64,000 nucleotides of DNA, from positions 564,507 through 628,506 of the forward strand of contig MU006225.1 in the NCBI GenBank assembly GCA_010093685.1, in the 5' to 3' direction. Origin of the DNA: Ophiobolus disseminans. Lineage: Eukaryota; Ascomycota; Dothideomycetes; Pleosporales; Phaeosphaeriaceae. Position numbers and translations under genes: made by a program. The notes below the pieces were generated by a model. It worked only from the letters and a program-made list of their open reading frames with translations. It was not told the DNA's origin and ran no database searches. Positions 9,652-20,786 of this stretch are shown here, piece after piece (position 1 is the first letter of the stretch; the number at the start of each line of letters is the position of its first letter).

Positions 9652-12410
9652 ATGAAGACCGACTTCCAGGTGAGCGCGGCGCGTCAGATACCGCACTCGC
9701 GACTAACAATGCCAGTTCTCCAACCTGCTCGGGACCGTGTACAGCAGAGGAAACCTACTCTTTACCCCAGATGGAACATGTCTTCTCTCCCCGGTCGGCA
9801 ACCGCGTGTCGATATTTGACTTGGTGAAGTATGTATAGAGTGGGCGAGGTCTGTCACGTGCTAATGGTGGCCAGCTCCAAATCGTATACCCTCCCATTCG
9901 CCCACCGAAAGAACATCTCCCGCCTAGCCCTGAATCCGCGCGGCAACCTCCTCCTCTCAGTCGACGAAGACGGTCGCGCCATCCTCACCAATGTCCCGCG
10001 CCGAATTGTACTGTACCACTTCTCCCTCCGCGAAGAGGTGACGGCGCTCTCCTTCTCCCCGTCTGGCCGACACTTCGCAGTCGGCATAGGGCGGCAGATC
10101 GAAGTATGGCACACGCCATCGACGCCAGACGTGGCGGAAGGCGATCTGGAGTTTGCGCCGTTTGTGCGGCACCGGGTATACACGGGACACTACGACACGG
10201 TCCAGAGCATAGAATGGTCGACCGATTCGCGGTTCTTTCTCAGCGCATCAAAGGATCTAACGGCGCGGATATGGAGCGTCGACCAAGAAGAAGGGCATGC
10301 GCAGACAACCCTGGGCGGCCACAGGCAGGCCATTGTCGGCGCATGGTTCTCCAAAGACCAAGAGACCATATACACAGTCAGCAAGGACGGCGCCCTCTTC
10401 GTGTGGAAGTACATGCTGCGGTACGATGCGCCTGACGATGCCGACGAAGAGGATGACGAGAACCTGCAGTGGGGCATATCCGAAAGGCACTTCTTCATGC
10501 AGAACAACGCCCATGTCACATGCGCGCAGTTTCACCCGGAGTCGAAGCTACTAGTTACTGGCTTCTCACACGGACTCTTCTTCATACACGAACTCCCAGA
10601 CTTCGCACAGATACAGAACCTCAGCATATCCCAGAATGACATCGACTACGTCGCCATCAACAAGACCGGAGAATGGCTGGCCTTTGGCGCATCCAAGCTG
10701 GGGCAGCTGTTGGTTTGGGAGTGGCAGTCGGAATCGTACATTCTCAAGCAACAGGGCCACTTCGACTCGATGAACACTATTGCATACTCGCCAGAAGGCC
10801 AACGCATCATAACGGCAGCCGACGATGGAAAGATCAAGGTCTGGGACGTCAACTCAGGCTTTTGTGTCGTCACATTCACCGAACACATGAGCGGCGTGTC
10901 CGCCTGCGAGTTTGCGAAGCGCGGCAACGTCCTATTCACAGCCAGTCTTGACGGCTCAGTAAGAGCATGGGATCTCATTAGATACCGCAACTTCCGCACA
11001 TTCACAGCACCGTCAAGGCTGTCTTTCTCGTCGCTAGCAGTAGACCCAAGCGGCGAGGTGGTATGCGCTGGCTCAATCGACTCTTTCGACATTCACATCT
11101 GGTCTGTACAGACGGGCCAGCTTCTCGATCGACTATCAGGCCACGAAGGTCCTGTATCGTCTCTAGCTTTCTCACCCGATGCGAGCACGCTTGTCAGTGG
11201 AAGCTGGGATAAGACTGTTCGTGTCTGGAACATTTTTGCGCGCACACAAACGAGCGAGCCTTTGCAGCTGATGGCTGATATCCTCTCGGTCGCTTTCCGA
11301 CCCGACTCGAAACAGATTGCGGTCACAACGCTCGACGGCCAGCTGACTTTCTGGAATGTATCGGACGCTGCGCAACAAAACGGCGTAGACGCACGGAGAG
11401 ATGTCTCGGGCGGCCGCAAGATGTCAGATCGGAGGACGGCTGCCAACGTAGCTGGCACCAAAGCCTTCACCACTGTCAGGTACAGCCCAGATGGGACATG
11501 CGTGCTCGCCGGCGGTAACAGCAAGTACATATGTCTGTACGATGTGCAGTCTGGCGCGTTGCTGAAGAAGTTTACCGTTTCTGTGAACCTCTCCCTCGAT
11601 GGCACCCAAGAGTTCCTCAACAGCAAACTACTCACCGCTGCTGGTCCACAAGGTCTCATCGACGACCAGGGCGAAGCATCCGATCTCGAAGATCGACGCG
11701 ACAACACACTGCCTGGTGCACAAAAAGGCGTTGGTGCGCGGCGAACCCGGCCAGAAGTTCGCGTACCAGCCGTAGCTTTCTCACCCACTGGTCGTGCATT
11801 TTGCGCAGCTTCCACAGAAGGCCTACTCATCTTCTCGCTCGACAACACATTCCAGTTCGACCCTTTCGATCTCGACATCAGCGTCACCCCGTCCACGACC
11901 CTCGAAACACTTGCACAAAAAGACTACCTCAGGGCTTTAGTCATGGCCTTCCGCCTCAACGAACGCAACCTCGTCCGTCGCGTGTACGAAGCCACACCCA
12001 TATCCGACATTACACTTGTCGTCAAAGATCTGCCTGCTGTCTACCTGGGCAGATTGCTTCGATTCGTCGCCTTGCAAGCGGACGAGTCTCCACATCTGGA
12101 GTTCAATTTAGTATGGATAGAAGCTTTGCTCAGCAAACATGGGCGATGGATGAAAGACAACAAGAGCGGGCTGGAGGCGGAACTACGAAGCGTGGAGAAA
12201 GCGGTTCGAAGGATCCAGACCGAGCTTGCGAAGCTGGCCGACGAGAACATATATCGCATCGAATACCTCCTCGCTCAACCGACCGAGAAGAAAGAAAAGA
12301 CCAAGCAGCTTGATTTCGACGTCAAGCCTGTTGATGATGGAATCACAGACGAAGAGATGGTATATGATGACGATGATGAAGGAGCAGGGGAGTGGCTTGG
12401 ATTCGACTGA
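9652..12410 (+). CDS. PWP2: Periodic tryptophan protein 2 homolog (U3 snoRNP / SSU processome)
   Basis: Three exons (9652..9669, 9716..9828, 9875..12410) give 888 residues, close to yeast Pwp2 (923). The start MKTDFQFSNLLGTVYSRGNL is typical of the family. Many WD40 repeats follow, for example GHYDTVQSIEWSTDSRFFLSA, GHFDSMNTIAYSPEGQ and SGHEGPVSSLAFSPD. The Utp12-type C-terminal domain (DYLRALVMAFRLNERNLVRRVYEATP) ends the protein with an acidic tail (DDDDEGAGEWLGFD). Pwp2 belongs to the UTP-B subcomplex that processes pre-18S rRNA in the nucleolus. It is divergent from CDC12 with a short shared promoter. Confidence 0.95.
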
Positions 12411-12620
12411 TATCCATTGCACGTAATATGAACTTTTCATCGTCCTTGACCCAAACACTAGCCCCTCGGCTACGCAAAACGTCACTTTGTGCCTCACCGA
12501 GCGTGTTGCTACGCTATCAATATAGCAGTCAAAACACCTGCCTGCCACCACTCGCGCCTGCCCTACTCCGACCTACTACTTCCCGGTCATCATCTGCAAA
12601 GAACGCTGCACCTACACGAC

Positions 12621-15135
12621 ATGTACAATGACACATGGGACGAGGACTTCTCGTCTCGTCCCGCTTACTCGGCTGATACATTCTCAATGGCTAGCGTTGC
12701 ACAGTTTGCCAATGTCAATGACGGTTTACAGAAAGCAGTAAGAGCCGGGGCTGCACTTACTTGCCAATTCAAGAATGATTCTTCCTTCTCGTACACGGGC
12801 GCCTTCTGAACCGTGGCGCACAGCCTTCTTGCTCTTTTTTGCTATTTGCGCTCTATCTGCGTAACACTACACTTCGTTATTCATCTCTACCCTTGACGAC
12901 GTTTCGGCATCATTTACGCCCATCCTTCCAATCGCTATTATGGGTCTATCGTTGCGCCAGCTTGGTGAATACTAGTCGCTTCCTACGCTGGAGCAGGTCA
13001 CTACTGTTGCATCCACAACACTCGCCTCAGCTGTGTCGTCCATACCTGAGATTGGTGCGCTTCTTTATCGTCACCGGGACCGCTTCACGCCTGGGCTAGA
13101 CCACCTCGCGAATCCTGAGGTCAGGATGTTTCGACCGGATCGAAAGAGGGAACGAGCCCAGACTCTCGAGACCCCGCCTCAAGTTCCGGAATTTAAATTT
13201 GTTCCAACTTCAACCTACAAGTCGGTCCTCGATCCAGGGAGAAGACCACAAGCTCAAACCTACGAGTCGGTCATCGATCCAATGAATAGGCCACATCCAA
13301 GGAGTAGACCACGACGTGAGAAACTGACAACATCCGAAGTGGAAGAAGTAGTTTGTGAAGTAGGAGATTTCAGACATATCTTGTTTCCGGAGGATAATTA
13401 GGATCAAGTCCTTCAGACGTTCGAGGATGCAGAAAACGCACGGGTTATTGCAGCAGCACGAAGAGCACGTCCGAGACGGACATCCTCATTGGAGCGCGTA
13501 CCGAGTTTCAATGACGCCTCCGCGCTCACACGGGAGGAGCAGGCGGAGATCAAGCAGCAGGAAAAGGAACAGGCCAAGACCAATCACGTTTCTACTTGGA
13601 AACAAGTTCGTCGCTGGTTTGCATCGGAGACATTACCGGCTCTCACAAAAAGGCCGAGTCGTGGCCAGCTTTTGAGACCGACAGACGACCCCGCCGACAT
13701 AGACTACGTACGCGCTCACGGTGTGCTGCCACTAGCGTCCAGACCACGTAACTACAGTGCTCCTCTCCCCAGCTCAAATGCTCCTGTCCCCAGCTCTAGT
13801 GCTCCTCTTCCCGGCTCCAATGCTCCTCGCCCCGGCTCTAGTGCTACTCTCCCCAGCTCCAGCGCTCCTCTTTCCGACAACACCAACCCCAAAGAGAAAA
13901 CAGGGTTTATCAAGAGGATGTTGTCAAAGCGTAGCAAAAGGCCGTCACCGGCCGTGGAAAGTGGCCAAATCCCGGGCAGTGCTCAGGCATCGAGCAGCGC
14001 ACAGCACGAGATCCGCCCTACGGCCACTGCGGACAAGCGTGCTGGAAGGCCGTCACAGGCAGTGGAAGGTCCCCAAATTTCTAGAAACGCTTATGTATCG
14101 AGTAGCGCACAGGACGAGATCCGCCCTGTGGCCACCGAGGCTAATCCCAATACTCAGGATACACAAACCGGGATCGAGTGGATGTCTTCAAAGCGTGTTA
14201 GGAGGCCATCACTTGCCGTGGAAAGTCCCCAAGTCCCTTGTAATGCTCATGTATCGAATAACACACAGCCCGTGGAAAATCGCCAAATCCCTGGTGATGC
14301 ACGTGCATCTAGCAGCGCACAGCCAGTGGAAAGTGCCCAAGTCCCTGAAAGTCATTTTGCATCGAGCAGCATATATTCTGTGGAAAGTTTTCAAGCCTTT
14401 AGTAACGCTCAAGCATCGAGCAGCACACAGCCCGTGGAAAGTCCCCAAACCCCTGGTAACGTTCATGCATCCAGCAGCACTCAGGACGAGATCCGTCCTG
14501 TGGCCACTGACGACAGCGACCTCAATACTCAGGATTCACAAGGCGGTACCAAGAGGCCGGTGCCAGCGCGTTACAGAAGGCCGTCACAGTCTTATCCAGA
14601 GCACCAACCAATAGGCAATCCTCATACATCGAGATACCCACAGCCCGTGGCTCAGCAACACCCATTCAATTTTCATACGTCGAGCAGCGCACAGCCTGTG
14701 CCAGGATACCCACCTCCTGGCAATTTTCATACATCTACCTACACACAGCCCATGGCAGGGCTGCAATACCCAGTCAATAATCATACATGGAACAGCGCAC
14801 CGCCTGTCCAAGGGTACCTACCTCCCGGCAATGTTCAGATATTGAGCTCCCCACCGTCCATGCCAGGCTACCCACCTCCTGTCAATGATCAGACATCGAG
14901 CAGCGCACGGCCTGTGCCAGGCTACCCACCTCCAGGCAATCTTCAGAGATACTCACCGCCCGCGACAGCTCAGCAAACCCCTGCTAGGCCTCGTGCATCG
15001 ACCAGCGCTGTGCGTAGAGTCAGGTTTCAGGAACCCCTCCCCGATCCGAGGCGAGCGAGAAGTGTGTGGGAGGGTTTAAATGGTAGAGGTCGCGTCCAGG
15101 GCCCGAGTCGGAGTATCTATCAGCGGCCGCGTTGA
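12621..15135 (+). CDS. Low-complexity protein with tandem 18-residue repeats
   Basis: Proposed exons are 12621..12737, 12976..13347 and 13402..15135, about 740 residues. The in-frame TAG at 13399-13401 is best explained as the 3' end of a 54 bp intron (acceptor AATTAG). Exon 1 is less certain. No known domain is seen; the protein looks disordered and basic. Repeat layers are two 15-residue units (TYKSVLDPGRRPQAQ, TYESVIDPMNRPHPR), six 7-residue SxAPLPx units near 13758-13880, at least five exact 18-residue units of type VESPQTPGNVHASSSTQP (about 14217-14487), and about six more of type PPPGNFHTSTYTQPMAGL. It was not recognised as any named family and may be a scaffold, polarity or wall-associated protein. 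Confidence 0.6.
13758..13884 (+). repeat. 21 bp (7-residue) tandem repeat, about six copies
   Basis: Within the low-complexity gene the unit encodes SSxAPLP/G variants (SAPLPS, SNAPVPS, SSAPLPG, SNAPRPG, SSATLPS, SSAPLSD). It is coding minisatellite DNA. Confidence 0.8.
14217..14487 (+). repeat. 54 bp (18-residue) tandem repeat, block A
   Basis: Five consecutive 18-residue units share V-E-x-x-Q-x-P-x-N-x-x-A-S-S-S-x-Q-P. Two more diverged copies upstream (starting VESGQIPG and VEGPQISR) are separated by EIRP..RPSxA spacers. Confidence 0.85.
14602..14990 (+). repeat. 54 bp (18-residue) tandem repeat, block B
   Basis: About six units read xPPGNFHTSSSAQPVPGY with variation. The period is 18 residues, equal to block A, and the N-x-H-x-S-S-S-x-Q-P-V core is shared, so both blocks probably come from one ancestral unit. 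Confidence 0.75.
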
Positions 15136-15468
15136 TGTTTGTTGTTTTGCGGTGAGGAGCTCGTTGGATGAGGTGTGTGGTGGGATTCTTGCTTTCGTTT
15201 TGAAAAAGGAATGAGGCTGTTAAGGGCACGGCATATGGCTATAGCTATACGGTACTCGTCACCTCACGCTGATCTTTACAATCACTTTCTCTATAATCTT
15301 CCATCATGCTTGGGAGTGGTGTACTGCGCTAGCATCATCATGCACATATTTCATCACTGCAGTTCACAATCAAAAGTTGAGTTCCAAAAGTTTCACTCAA
15401 TTTATTCATCGTTCTACAATCTACCAAGCTTAGTACACTTCGCCCTATCCGAACTAAAGTCAGCCACT
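15136..15468. other. Convergent 3' intergenic region
   Basis: 333 bp between two convergent repeat-protein genes, holding their 3' UTRs. No additional feature seen. Confidence 0.6.
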
Positions 15469-16152
15469 TCAACGCCGTCGCTGGCCACCCGCATCTCGTC
15501 GTCCATCCGCCCGTCGTCTTCGCTCCGCAAACGTCAAGCGTCCGAAATCTTCATCCAGCTCACGCGTGCGATCGCGAGGATTCATATCCTCCGCCATTCT
15601 CCGTGCTACATCCGCATCCCCCTCCGTATCAGGTCGCATTTGCTCTTGCATCATACGAGCGAAGTGTTCGTCTCGAGATGTATCCGTCTCCGCCCCATTC
15701 CACAGCTCCCGTGCCAACCCCTCATCATTCCGCGTATCCGGCAACTGCGTTTCGCCTTGTAATCGCTGCGCAAGCTCCCCATCATTCCCCACATCCATCT
15801 CCGCCCCATCCCACAGCTCCTTTGCCAACTCCTCATCCCCACTCGTATCCCACCGCACCGGCTTCTTCGGGATATTTACCTGCGCATCGAAGTTCTCGGC
15901 AAAGCGGGATAGGAAAGCGGCTTTGTTGCGCGTGGTGAGTAGAAGTGCGAAGGCGCGGTGGAATGAGGCTTGGGTTGCCGCGTTGGGGAAGTTGAAGCGC
16001 AGGATGGGGGATGTGGGGTCGAAAGTGAGGAGATTTTCGGCTTTGGTGGTTATGCGTGGGGTGGGTGTGGGAGAGGGGGGTTGTGTTGTGTGCGGTTGGG
16101 CGGAAGGGAGCGTGAAAGGGACGGAGGGGAGAGGGTGGCGTGGGTTATTCAT
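15469..16152 (-). CDS. Small protein with five acidic 18-residue repeats
   Basis: A single exon of 227 residues starts at MNNPRHPLPSVPF; upstream in-frame residues look like 5' UTR. The N-terminus is Pro/Thr-rich. A middle segment (ILRFNFPNAATQASFHRAFALLL..FLSRFAENFDAQV) may be folded. Then five tandem units follow, for example DTSGDEELAKELWDGAEM, DTRNDEGLARELWNGAET and DTSRDEHFARMMQEQMRP, and the protein ends strongly basic (RRRRADGRRDAGGQRRR). The D-E-x-L-A-x-x-L core of each unit resembles short ubiquitin-binding helices (UIM/MIU type), but this is only a visual likeness. I do not recognise the family. Confidence 0.65.
   Translation of the reverse strand: MNNPRHPLPSVPFTLPSAQPHTTQPPSPTPTPRITTKAENLLTFDPTSPILRFNFPNAATQASFHRAFALLLTTRNKAAFLSRFAENFDAQVNIPKKPVRWDTSGDEELAKELWDGAEMDVGNDGELAQRLQGETQLPDTRNDEGLARELWNGAETDTSRDEHFARMMQEQMRPDTEGDADVARRMAEDMNPRDRTRELDEDFGRLTFAERRRRADGRRDAGGQRRR
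15640..15915 (-). repeat. 54-57 bp tandem repeat encoding D-T-x-x-D-E-x-L-A-R units
   Basis: Five successive units of 18, 19, 18, 18 and 18 residues, each starting D-[TV] and carrying [LFV]-A-[KQR] near the centre. Boundaries are approximate. Confidence 0.75.
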
Positions 16153-17793
16153 CCTGTTTGGCTTAGGTTGTTGTTGTTGGGGTTTGGGGTTGTGTGGGAA
16201 GTGGAAGATGTTGTGTGATGAAAAACGGAAAGATAAAAAGATGGGAAGAAGTGACAGCACAATGTGAAAGCTATGATTCACATAGAGTGAAACATGACCG
16301 CACATGATGCGCCATTGTGCAGTAAGCACGTTCACCCAACGAGACACGTGATGAGGCCTTTCACTTCGCGATTCGCCGTGCTTACAAAGATTAGGACGCG
16401 TATCCAACGGAAGTTAGTGTCTCGCTCGAGCTTGGCGAGTTGGAAGGTACAAATACTGCCCCGCCCTTCGATGCTTTTCTTCCATCGTCCACACCACCCA
16501 GCTGGTGGTCTCCAAAAGGACACCAACAATCCATCATGTTCTTGCAAAAACTATCATCGCATAGAAATAAGTCTTTCCCCCTTTCTGAGCACCCAAAAAA
16601 ATTGGAAATCACGTTGGACACCACCTATGGCTGTGCGACCAAGCAACTCATTCCAAAAGTGAACCAACGTTGTCATATGCCCTGAGCGAGAAGAATCGAA
16701 ATCATCCATCATCATTCGCATGAGATTTTCCGGTCCGCAAATCCGGATATCTGTTCGTTGATGAGCTTGCTCTCCTTTCTTCTCCTCAATATCAGAAATA
16801 TTCCGACAGACAACCCATGTGTTGGACCTGCTTCCTCAGTGAAAGAAGCGCGACTTCAAAGCTCAACTGAAAGCTCTCGATGCGTGTAGAAAGTCTGGTA
16901 TGATCTTTGCATGTTTCGAGTGCGTAAGATCGGAAAAGTCCAAATCGTATGTTTTACGAGCGGTTTCCAAAAAAAATTCTTTGACCATAATGTGGACTTG
17001 TTTGAGTCCTCGAGAGGAAAGAATAGATAGAGTGCTCCATATGCTTGGTTGAGTCCGAGGAAGTGCGACTCCAAACCGCAGACACAAGAATTAGATAGCA
17101 TCGAAATCTTCGATAACAAAGCCATGTTGTCAGTGATTGATGTCAAAAGCACGAATCAAACTCTACATGCACAAAGTCCAGTTCGAAAACCAGAATATTC
17201 TTGTTGCTAGCATCGTGTATGTGCTTTTTGAAAAGCACAAACCAGCATTTACATGTGCTAGTCTTGCGCGCAGAGAGAAGGAAATGCGACTTCGAACTAG
17301 CGAGCATATCAATACAAGAGCAATTCGAGTTTAGCGTCGCAGAAGCAGATGTTCGGAAATAGAACAAACAACAACCCATGAGCTTAAGATTAGAGTGAGC
17401 ACGGATATAAAAACTTGTCTAGTTCTTGTAACTTTCCTTTCTGACCACACTTCTGCCTCAGGTGTGTCAAAAGCATTCCTACCTAGAATATGCTTTCTCC
17501 TGAAAGCCAGCACAAGTCGATCGATGTCCCTGCTTCTTTTTCCTCCTTGGACACCAAGACACGAAGATTCCGAAAGACGAAAAGCTCAGACAGATGATAT
17601 ACGTAGGAACCTTGAAGCTAGCACCACATGCTTGAGGGGCGCCAAAAAAGGCCGGTATCATTCATGACGCGCCGCATTTCACCGCTATTGTCACTTTTAG
17701 CGTTTGCTCTTGCACTCTGCTATCATTAGTGATAATCGTCTCCCCTCACAAATTCGTTTAAGTGTATAACATCGCGACCCCAACTAAAACAAC
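16153..17793. other. Gene-poor 1.6 kb interval with degenerate repeated words
   Basis: No convincing gene was found. Short frames are compositionally poor and lack known motifs. A word close to GAAxTGCGACTTCAAA recurs near 16845, 17060 and 17280, with about 217 bp between copies, and minus-strand translations around them look faintly alike. This may be an eroded duplicated exon or a relic element. The right end must include the 5' region of the 2EXR-like locus at 17794. Confidence 0.4.
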
Positions 17794-18396
17794 ATGTCGT
17801 TCCTCAACCTACCTCGCGAATTCCGAAACGTGATATACGCCCACGCAGCCGCGCCCGCTACATCGCTGTCTAATTACAAGGGCCTTCGCCTCTCTTGCAA
17901 ACAAGTCCGAGCGGAATACACCCACGAGTGCTGTAGAAACCTGCAGCTTTATCTGCAGTCCTTGCGAGAACTCATGCCTGGGATTTGCGTTGAGATACCC
18001 GAGGCTTCACAGTACACCGGGCGATGCAACCTGCGCCTTTCCCTCTCGACCAAGGTCTTCGCAGGCTACGGCGCACTCACGGACGACTCTCCAATGCCTG
18101 TAGAGCTGTCAATCCTCCAGTCTATCCTCGATGGAAATTTCGATTCCGTAACTATGGATTTTTATGAAGAGAGTGGCACATCATACAGCGATTGTGATCC
18201 AAAGTAATTTCGGGATTACATTATACACGGCTTACTCTCACAACTTGAACTTGAAACCGCTCGAGCCCGGAACGTGATGATTGAGTTTCCTCCAAGCGAT
18301 ACGTCAGACGTACCGTTTGTTGCCTTGCTGGTGGGCTTTGTATACGAGTGGGATAGGGCAACGTGGTCTCTCGGCCCCGGGGGAAGATGCAGTTGA
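17794..18396 (+). pseudogene. 2EXR/F-box-like gene with in-frame premature stop
   Basis: The first 137 codons start MSFLNLPREFRNVIYAHA, a typical LPxELRNxIY start of the fungal 2EXR (F-box-like) family. A TAA at 18205-18207 ends this frame. The same frame then stays open without a gap to 18396 (FRDYIIHGLLSQLELETARAR..VALLVGFVYEWDRATWSLGPG), which resembles the later part of the paralogs at 47595 and 48681. No intron that removes the stop has good borders. The simplest reading is a nonsense mutation in a formerly intact gene of about 200 residues; a truncated but functional 137-residue protein is the alternative. Confidence 0.65.
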
Positions 18397-18736
18397 TGTG
18401 GGAAAGATAGGGCTTGTGATGGAGGGTTCTTTAATCAGCCGAGCATCACCATCACGTGAGACTGGTGGAGCAGACGGAAGCGACGTAGTCTGGCAGAGGA
18501 AGTGTTGTCTACCTAGAACAGGCTCAAATGCTTTTCAGATGGAGAGAAATTGTGGGTATTGAGATTACAGCTTGTTGAAACCGAAGCGAAGGCTCCACGT
18601 GCACCATGCTGACGGTGTCTGTGTCCGTTCCTGTTGGACTAGTGCTTGCATTGAGACGGTGCTCCGGGGCGATGGAAAGAAGCAATCTTCTGTTGTCGCT
18701 ATATACGTGTCTTAAGGTGTCATATCCGCGGATCGA
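18397..18736. other. Intergenic, convergent 3' ends
   Basis: 340 bp between the 2EXR pseudogene and the 3' end of the HET gene. No gene recognised. Confidence 0.5.
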
Positions 18737-20786
18737 TCAGCAAAGCGTGATATCTTCAGCAACAGGATCCGTCATCATGAATTCGCCGTCCATAATCCCG
18801 TAGACGTGCGACTCCCCAACCAACATCCATCGCGTTTCGCCTTCCTTCCGAATGATATACGGCACCCTCGCACGCATGAAAATCACAATCGCGTCTCCGG
18901 ACTGTGCTTCAAGTGGCCCTGCACCGACATGATTGTCCTCGGATATGAATGGCTGGCTGTCGTACATCCTCTGCAGCTGACGGCAGAAGCTTCCAAACGG
19001 AATCATGTCCCGTCGGATTTGTTGTACATGCTCCTCGGTCACAATCCCCGTGCCGCCACCCATTAGTCTGGCGGCAGCGTAGCCGACCTTCATGTTCGAG
19101 GTGGCAGATGCTCGGTGCATTTCGACGTTCTGTTCAGTGACCTCGGTGTCACCGACGGGAATGCGCCATTCGGCTTCTTTTTTCTGCTCTGGCGTATACT
19201 TGGTGCTTTTCGCAAGGAAGTGTGATATGTCTTCGAAGTAGGGTCGCGTGTTCGCCCAGTTCAACTTGTCGGACAAGCCGTGGCGAGATGAATGTCCGGT
19301 TTCCTTGATGGTGTCGACGAAGTAGCCTTTAAGAGTAATGGTTGGCTCCGTTATGTCTTCGTGAGAGGTGTTGATCTCCAAAGCAATATTCGTTTTCCCA
19401 GATGCATGGAACATTCGGTCATGAACGTTCCATATAGACCACGGTTTCGCAGATCTGCAGACCAGTCAGGAACCCAGGACGGGAGCTCCTCGCGGAGTTT
19501 CCGTATGCGACAACACGATAAAATGTCATCATGACCGTGGCGGAGTAATACTCTGGCTGTTCTGATATAAACTTGTCGACACGACAGTGTATAGTCTGTG
19601 ATAATTTCCTTTGCTGCTGGATTGTTTGCGATGCCCAACAGAGCGTATACACAGTCGCGCGGGTCCGTAGCAGCCATGCGGTTGGCCTCAGACACTTTAG
19701 TGGAAACGGTATCGAGCAGAGCACGGAGACTGGGAACGCCTGTCACGATATATTTCCGCCTCATGCCAACAATAGTCGTAGGTAGAGCTGTAGAGAGGAC
19801 ATCAGTGAGTTCGAAATCTCTGGTGTATGTCTCATACTCCTCTTTGGTAGTACGATTTGGGTGGCTTCTGGGAATTGACCTATGTGAGGCCCTGCTGAAG
19901 ATTGTAAAGTACAGCGAGACTGCCCAGAAGCTGCTCACCCATCAACATCGGATCGCACATAGATGTCAATTTGCGCATTACTTACCACGTCGAATCAACC
20001 TCGTCATTACCGCATCGGAACGTTGCGATACGAGCATTAGTGCACTCTTGGATGCACCACATTCTCTGCGACAGTAAGCTATTTGAACCGCCTAGTCTCC
20101 ACTATACTTACGTAAAACCATTTACGCTTACCCAGATCAGATTTGGCCCACTGAAATGGGCGCTCATTACCTCGAACTTTCGTGAGGTGTTCAGCTTTTA
20201 TTTTTTCGATCACTCGCTTTGCGGAGGCTACCTTTGACGTGTCGTTGTCTTCCACATCCCAATATATTACATCTTTCGGAGTGAAGCCCCATAACCCAGC
20301 GTCCACCAGTGAACTTCCGAGCTTTTGCATCTCCTGCATGGTCTCGTGCGTGTCCGGGGTTGAAGGCCCAAGCCAGATAATCACCCGGCTCGCTGTCTTG
20401 TAAATATCCCGCATGAGTTGGGCCTGTTCGGTCTTTTCGATTGGATCTTGCTGGTTGACACAGATTGCGTCTGCCCAGAGCAGAATGTCCTCCTCGGATT
20501 GAATGCTTTCGAGCGCTGTTGCGAGGCTTTCTGTGATGTGCATCGTTTGTCGATTGATTCTCAACTCACGAACAAAATTTTGATCTCCCCAGCAATACGA
20601 CAAGGCTTCAAATGGGCGCCCATCGTTGAGTGATGTGTGAATAAGCGTGTGGTTCACCGCAAGGTGTGAACCAGAAATTTCTGGCGGTATGGAGAGCAGC
20701 CGGATCTGACTGCGCTTGCTATCAAGAGGGAAATATTGGTAAGGCTTTGGTCTCTCCAAAGCCTCGTCTGGATCCTGGTTCGTCAT
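18737..20786 (-). pseudogene. HET-domain (heterokaryon incompatibility) gene with a frameshift
   Basis: Exons are 20786..20112, 20065..19986 and 19930..18737. The HET domain is clear: FEALSYCWGDQ, ILLWADAICVNQQDP, LMRDIYKTASRVIIWLG, KWFYRMWCIQECT and ATDPRDCVYALLGIA. Near 19440-19450 the reading frame must shift by one base: the left frame reads PDWSADLRN and the right frame resumes at WSIWNVHDRMFHASG, as if one C of an AACCCGTGG run were lost. The frame then stays open to a normal HET C-terminus (MLVGESHVYGIMDGEFM). The intact protein would be about 650 residues. HET proteins trigger programmed cell death on non-self fusion. The shift may be a real inactivating mutation or a sequencing error. 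Confidence 0.8.

Noticed and set aside
13399..13401. In-frame TAG splitting the repeat-protein gene, as evidence for a pseudogene
   Set aside because: The TAG sits exactly at a good intron acceptor and a 54 bp (or 51 bp) phase-0 intron removes it while keeping the frame.
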